Source: Deltaproteobacteria bacterium
GTDB taxonomy: Bacteria > Desulfobacterota > Desulfarculia > Desulfarculales > Desulfarculaceae
DNA: 7,904 bases
Direction: 5' to 3'
Assembly: GCA_021815655.1 (NCBI GenBank)
Contig: JAKAGJ010000075.1
Coordinates: 1-7,904 of the forward strand
Shown: one piece after another, positions 6,233-7,904 of the stretch
Numbering within the stretch: position 1 is the first letter of the stretch
Layout of the letters: each line of letters starts with the position of its first letter
Position numbers and translations under genes: made by a program
Notes under the pieces: model-generated
Seen by the model: the letters and a program-made list of their open reading frames with translations, nothing else
What the model was told of the DNA's origin: nothing
The model's database searches: none

Positions 6233-6278
6233 TTTGCTTGATGGTTGACTGCCAAACTCGCGGGCAGGGGAGGCGTGC

Positions 6279-7647
<1,369 letters not shown>

Positions 7648-7670
<23 letters not shown>

Positions 7671-7719
7671 CGGGTCGGGAGGGGTTGTAGCTCTGGCCGA
7701 TGCTGACGGCTCCCATGTT
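7648..7719 (+). repeat. Diverged third copy of the bases 1-195 repeat, across the ntrX stop
   Basis: From 7648 the sequence follows the repeat unit that begins at 98. GGGTGCCCCC is shared, then CTGGGC, then AACGGGTCGG (7669-7678), then after a diverged stretch GGCC (7695-7698) and CGGCTCCC (7707-7714). The order and spacing match, with several substitutions. The ntrX TAA stop (7668-7670) falls inside the conserved part, where the other copies read TGAA. Homology is judged by eye, and the second half is weaker. Confidence 0.6.
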
Positions 7720-7776
7720 ACGGCAGTCCCGATGAAAGGAATGGCGGCTCCCCTTGGAGGCTGATTCCGGGGAACA

Positions 7777-7872
7777 ATAAACGGGCGGGGGTAAACCCCG
7801 CCCCCACATCAAGAAAAACCCCTGGCAAGGCGATCTTAATGTAGGGGCGGGGTTTACCCCCGCCCGTGTCTT
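7777..7872. repeat. Double-hairpin inverted repeat downstream of ntrX
   Basis: The 24 bases at 7781-7804 are the exact reverse complement of 7844-7867. Pairing continues inward with single mismatches (ACAT at 7806-7809 region; AAGA against TCTT at 7811-7814 and 7834-7837). Each arm is also its own hairpin: GGGCGGGG with CCCCGCCC around a 5-base loop, at 7783-7803 and at 7845-7865. It can therefore fold as one ~90-base cruciform arm or as two separate hairpins. No T-tract follows either, so it is a poor intrinsic terminator. It resembles dispersed GTAGGGGCGGG-type intergenic repeats of various bacteria, from memory. No gene is visible from 7671 to the window end. Confidence 0.85.
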
Positions 7873-7904
7873 ATCGTCAAACCGGAGCCAGGCTAAACCG
7901 GTTG

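Noticed and set aside
7681..7760. tRNA-like string GTTGTAGCTCTGG
   Set aside because: No T-loop consensus, acceptor stem or anticodon arm can be built around it; it belongs to the diverged repeat copy.

Overview
The window is a GC-rich chromosomal segment from a Gram-negative bacterium. An intact lpxC (lipid A synthesis) shows an LPS outer membrane. The NtrY/NtrX-type pair with an intact sigma-54 contact loop, the MerR regulator with a 'two-CW'-like Cys-rich tail, and the exported TPR protein together resemble deltaproteobacterial (Desulfobacterota) genomes, possibly a Desulfarculus-like lineage. That placement is inferred from general gene style and was not checked by any search.

Layout: bases 1-350 hold no gene. 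They contain a two-copy ~106-bp tandem repeat and then a 95-bp MITE-like element with perfect 17-bp terminal inverted repeats. A secreted TPR protein gene (351-1100, minus) follows. It diverges, across a 313-bp regulatory gap, from a small operon of a Cys-rich MerR-family regulator (1414-1830) and mobA (1827-2468), which overlap by ATGA. After a gap with two small hairpins comes lpxC (2665-3615), closed by a clear intrinsic terminator. Next is a two-component system: an NtrY-like membrane histidine kinase (3782-6034) and an NtrX-like sigma-54 activator (6279-7670). These are separated by 244 bp that carry a second, oppositely oriented copy of the MITE-like element. Downstream, a diverged third copy of the first repeat runs across the ntrX stop codon. 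The window ends with a double hairpin in which two palindromic arms are inverted copies of each other.

How the genes work together: LpxC commits UDP-acyl-GlcNAc to lipid A. MobA turns molybdopterin cofactor into the bis-MGD form used by enzymes such as formate dehydrogenases and nitrate reductases, and the co-transcribed MerR protein may regulate that step or itself. NtrY would phosphorylate NtrX, which would activate sigma-54 promoters. The genes themselves belong to known families. No undescribed defence, mobile or biosynthetic system is evident. The least explained content is the set of non-coding repeats, which sit at gene borders and in one case supply the end of a reading frame, and the MerR-MobA pairing.
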